Shown in pieces: positions 39,843 to 40,070 of a stretch of DNA of 40,070 nucleotides; positions within the stretch are counted from its first letter, which is position 1; each line of letters opens with the position of its first letter. The notes beneath the pieces are model-generated. The model saw only the letters and a list, made by a program, of their open reading frames with translations, searched no databases and was not told the origin of the DNA. Position numbers and translations under genes: made by a program. Origin of the DNA: Thermoplasmata archaeon (GTDB lineage: Archaea > Thermoplasmatota > Thermoplasmata > Lutacidiplasmatales > UBA184); the NCBI GenBank assembly GCA_028864975.1, contig JAGWLG010000032.1:1-40070 (forward strand). Reading direction: 5' to 3'.

Positions 39843-40070
39843 CCGACCGCCGCGCCGCCACCGAGAACTTCGCCACCCCCGACCAGGTCCCCCGGTTCGG
39901 CCCCGTCCCCTTTCAAGGGCCCGTCGACCAGGTCCCCGACGCCCGCCGTCGCGCGCTCACTTCCCCCTCTTGGCCAGAGGCTTGTCCGCCTCGCGCCGCT
40001 CGGCGCTGATCCTCGACTGGTCCCTCTTCTCGAAGCACGGGGTGCAGACGGTGACGTAGCCCCCCTCCGG
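39843..40070. repeat. Direct repeat, copy 2 (reaches the window edge)
   Basis: Ungapped match to 30208-30435. Identity is much higher in the zinc-ribbon coding half (about 96%) than in the noncoding half (about 82%). The shared CCCTTTCAAGGG mini-palindrome (39907-39918) is kept in both copies. Confidence 0.8.
39957..40070 (-). CDS. Small zinc-ribbon protein (copy 2), C-terminal part; gene runs off the right edge
   Basis: The visible 37 residues read PEGGYVTVCTPCFEKRDQSR and continue to KPLAKRGK before the stop. They differ from the C-terminus of the zinc-ribbon protein at 30322 by only two residues. The second CxxC knuckle (VCTPCF) is intact; the first lies outside the window. The gene marks the right end of the block that contains the giant gene. 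Confidence 0.7.
   Translation of the reverse strand, partial: PEGGYVTVCTPCFEKRDQSRISAERREADKPLAKRGK

Noticed and set aside
39824..40009. 61-codon frame starting in the hairpin and crossing direct repeat copy 2
   Set aside because: The equivalent frame in copy 1 has an internal TGA, differences show no bias to third codon positions, and the end is antisense to the zinc-ribbon gene.
1..40070. tRNA, rRNA, CRISPR arrays and replication origins
   Set aside because: I looked for tRNA-like arms, regularly spaced identical repeats and AT-rich iteron clusters on both strands and saw none. A covariance-model scan would be decisive for RNAs.

Overview
The window is about 62-65% GC and carries no rRNA, tRNA or housekeeping gene. 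It looks archaeal, most likely a member of the Thermoplasmatota. It holds several large, sequon-rich (N-x-S/T) secreted or membrane-anchored Kelch/PKD proteins, archaeal-type tandem winged-helix regulators, small zinc-binding and ribbon-helix-helix proteins, and start codons lying 25-30 bases behind TATA-like boxes, as in leaderless archaeal transcripts. The lineage is inferred from gene style and not from a marker gene. Whether this is chromosome or a large plasmid cannot be told from the window.

Layout. 0-4.5 kb is a scarred mobile zone: the end of an ISAzo13-type transposase abuts a sedolisin-like gene that has only its propeptide, followed by a surface protein, an IS3-type transposase scrap, a conjugative TraI-type helicase fragment and a multi-HTH zinc protein. 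4.5-9.3 kb holds a Kelch/PKD surface protein, an AbrB-like protein and a three-helix membrane protein. 9.3-11 kb encodes two DNA-binding proteins sharing a C-terminal domain, the first behind a perfect palindrome that covers its TATA box. 11-12.9 kb is a two-gene unit: a four-helix membrane protein overlapping a ComEC-like metallo-beta-lactamase hydrolase. 12.9-15 kb holds a hypothetical gene, a DUF2293 gene and an unrecognised convergent gene.

15-19 kb has secreted proteins, a two-winged-helix regulator coupled to a small membrane protein, and a divergent pair of tiny genes that appear to share one AT-rich promoter core. 19.2-26.1 kb is a run of three Kelch surface proteins; the last two are tandem duplicates with three PKD domains each. 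26.3-29.5 kb is an overlapping gene string (winged helix, nucleoside-deoxyribosyltransferase-like protein, and several unknowns, one extraordinarily rich in palindromes). 30.2-40.07 kb is bracketed by two copies of a 228-base direct repeat, each containing the end of a small zinc-ribbon gene. Between them lie zinc-finger, SRPBCC-like and DNA-binding proteins, a putative operator, a 2,349-residue exported protein and a coupled 181-residue partner.

The observations I consider most worth pursuing are a recurring family of stem-loops placed so that the ribosome-binding site or start codon lies in the 3' arm or loop; the palindrome-packed coding sequence at 28.2-29.0 kb; the giant protein with its coupled partner between direct repeats; and the membrane-protein/MBL-hydrolase pair, which resembles a two-gene conflict module.
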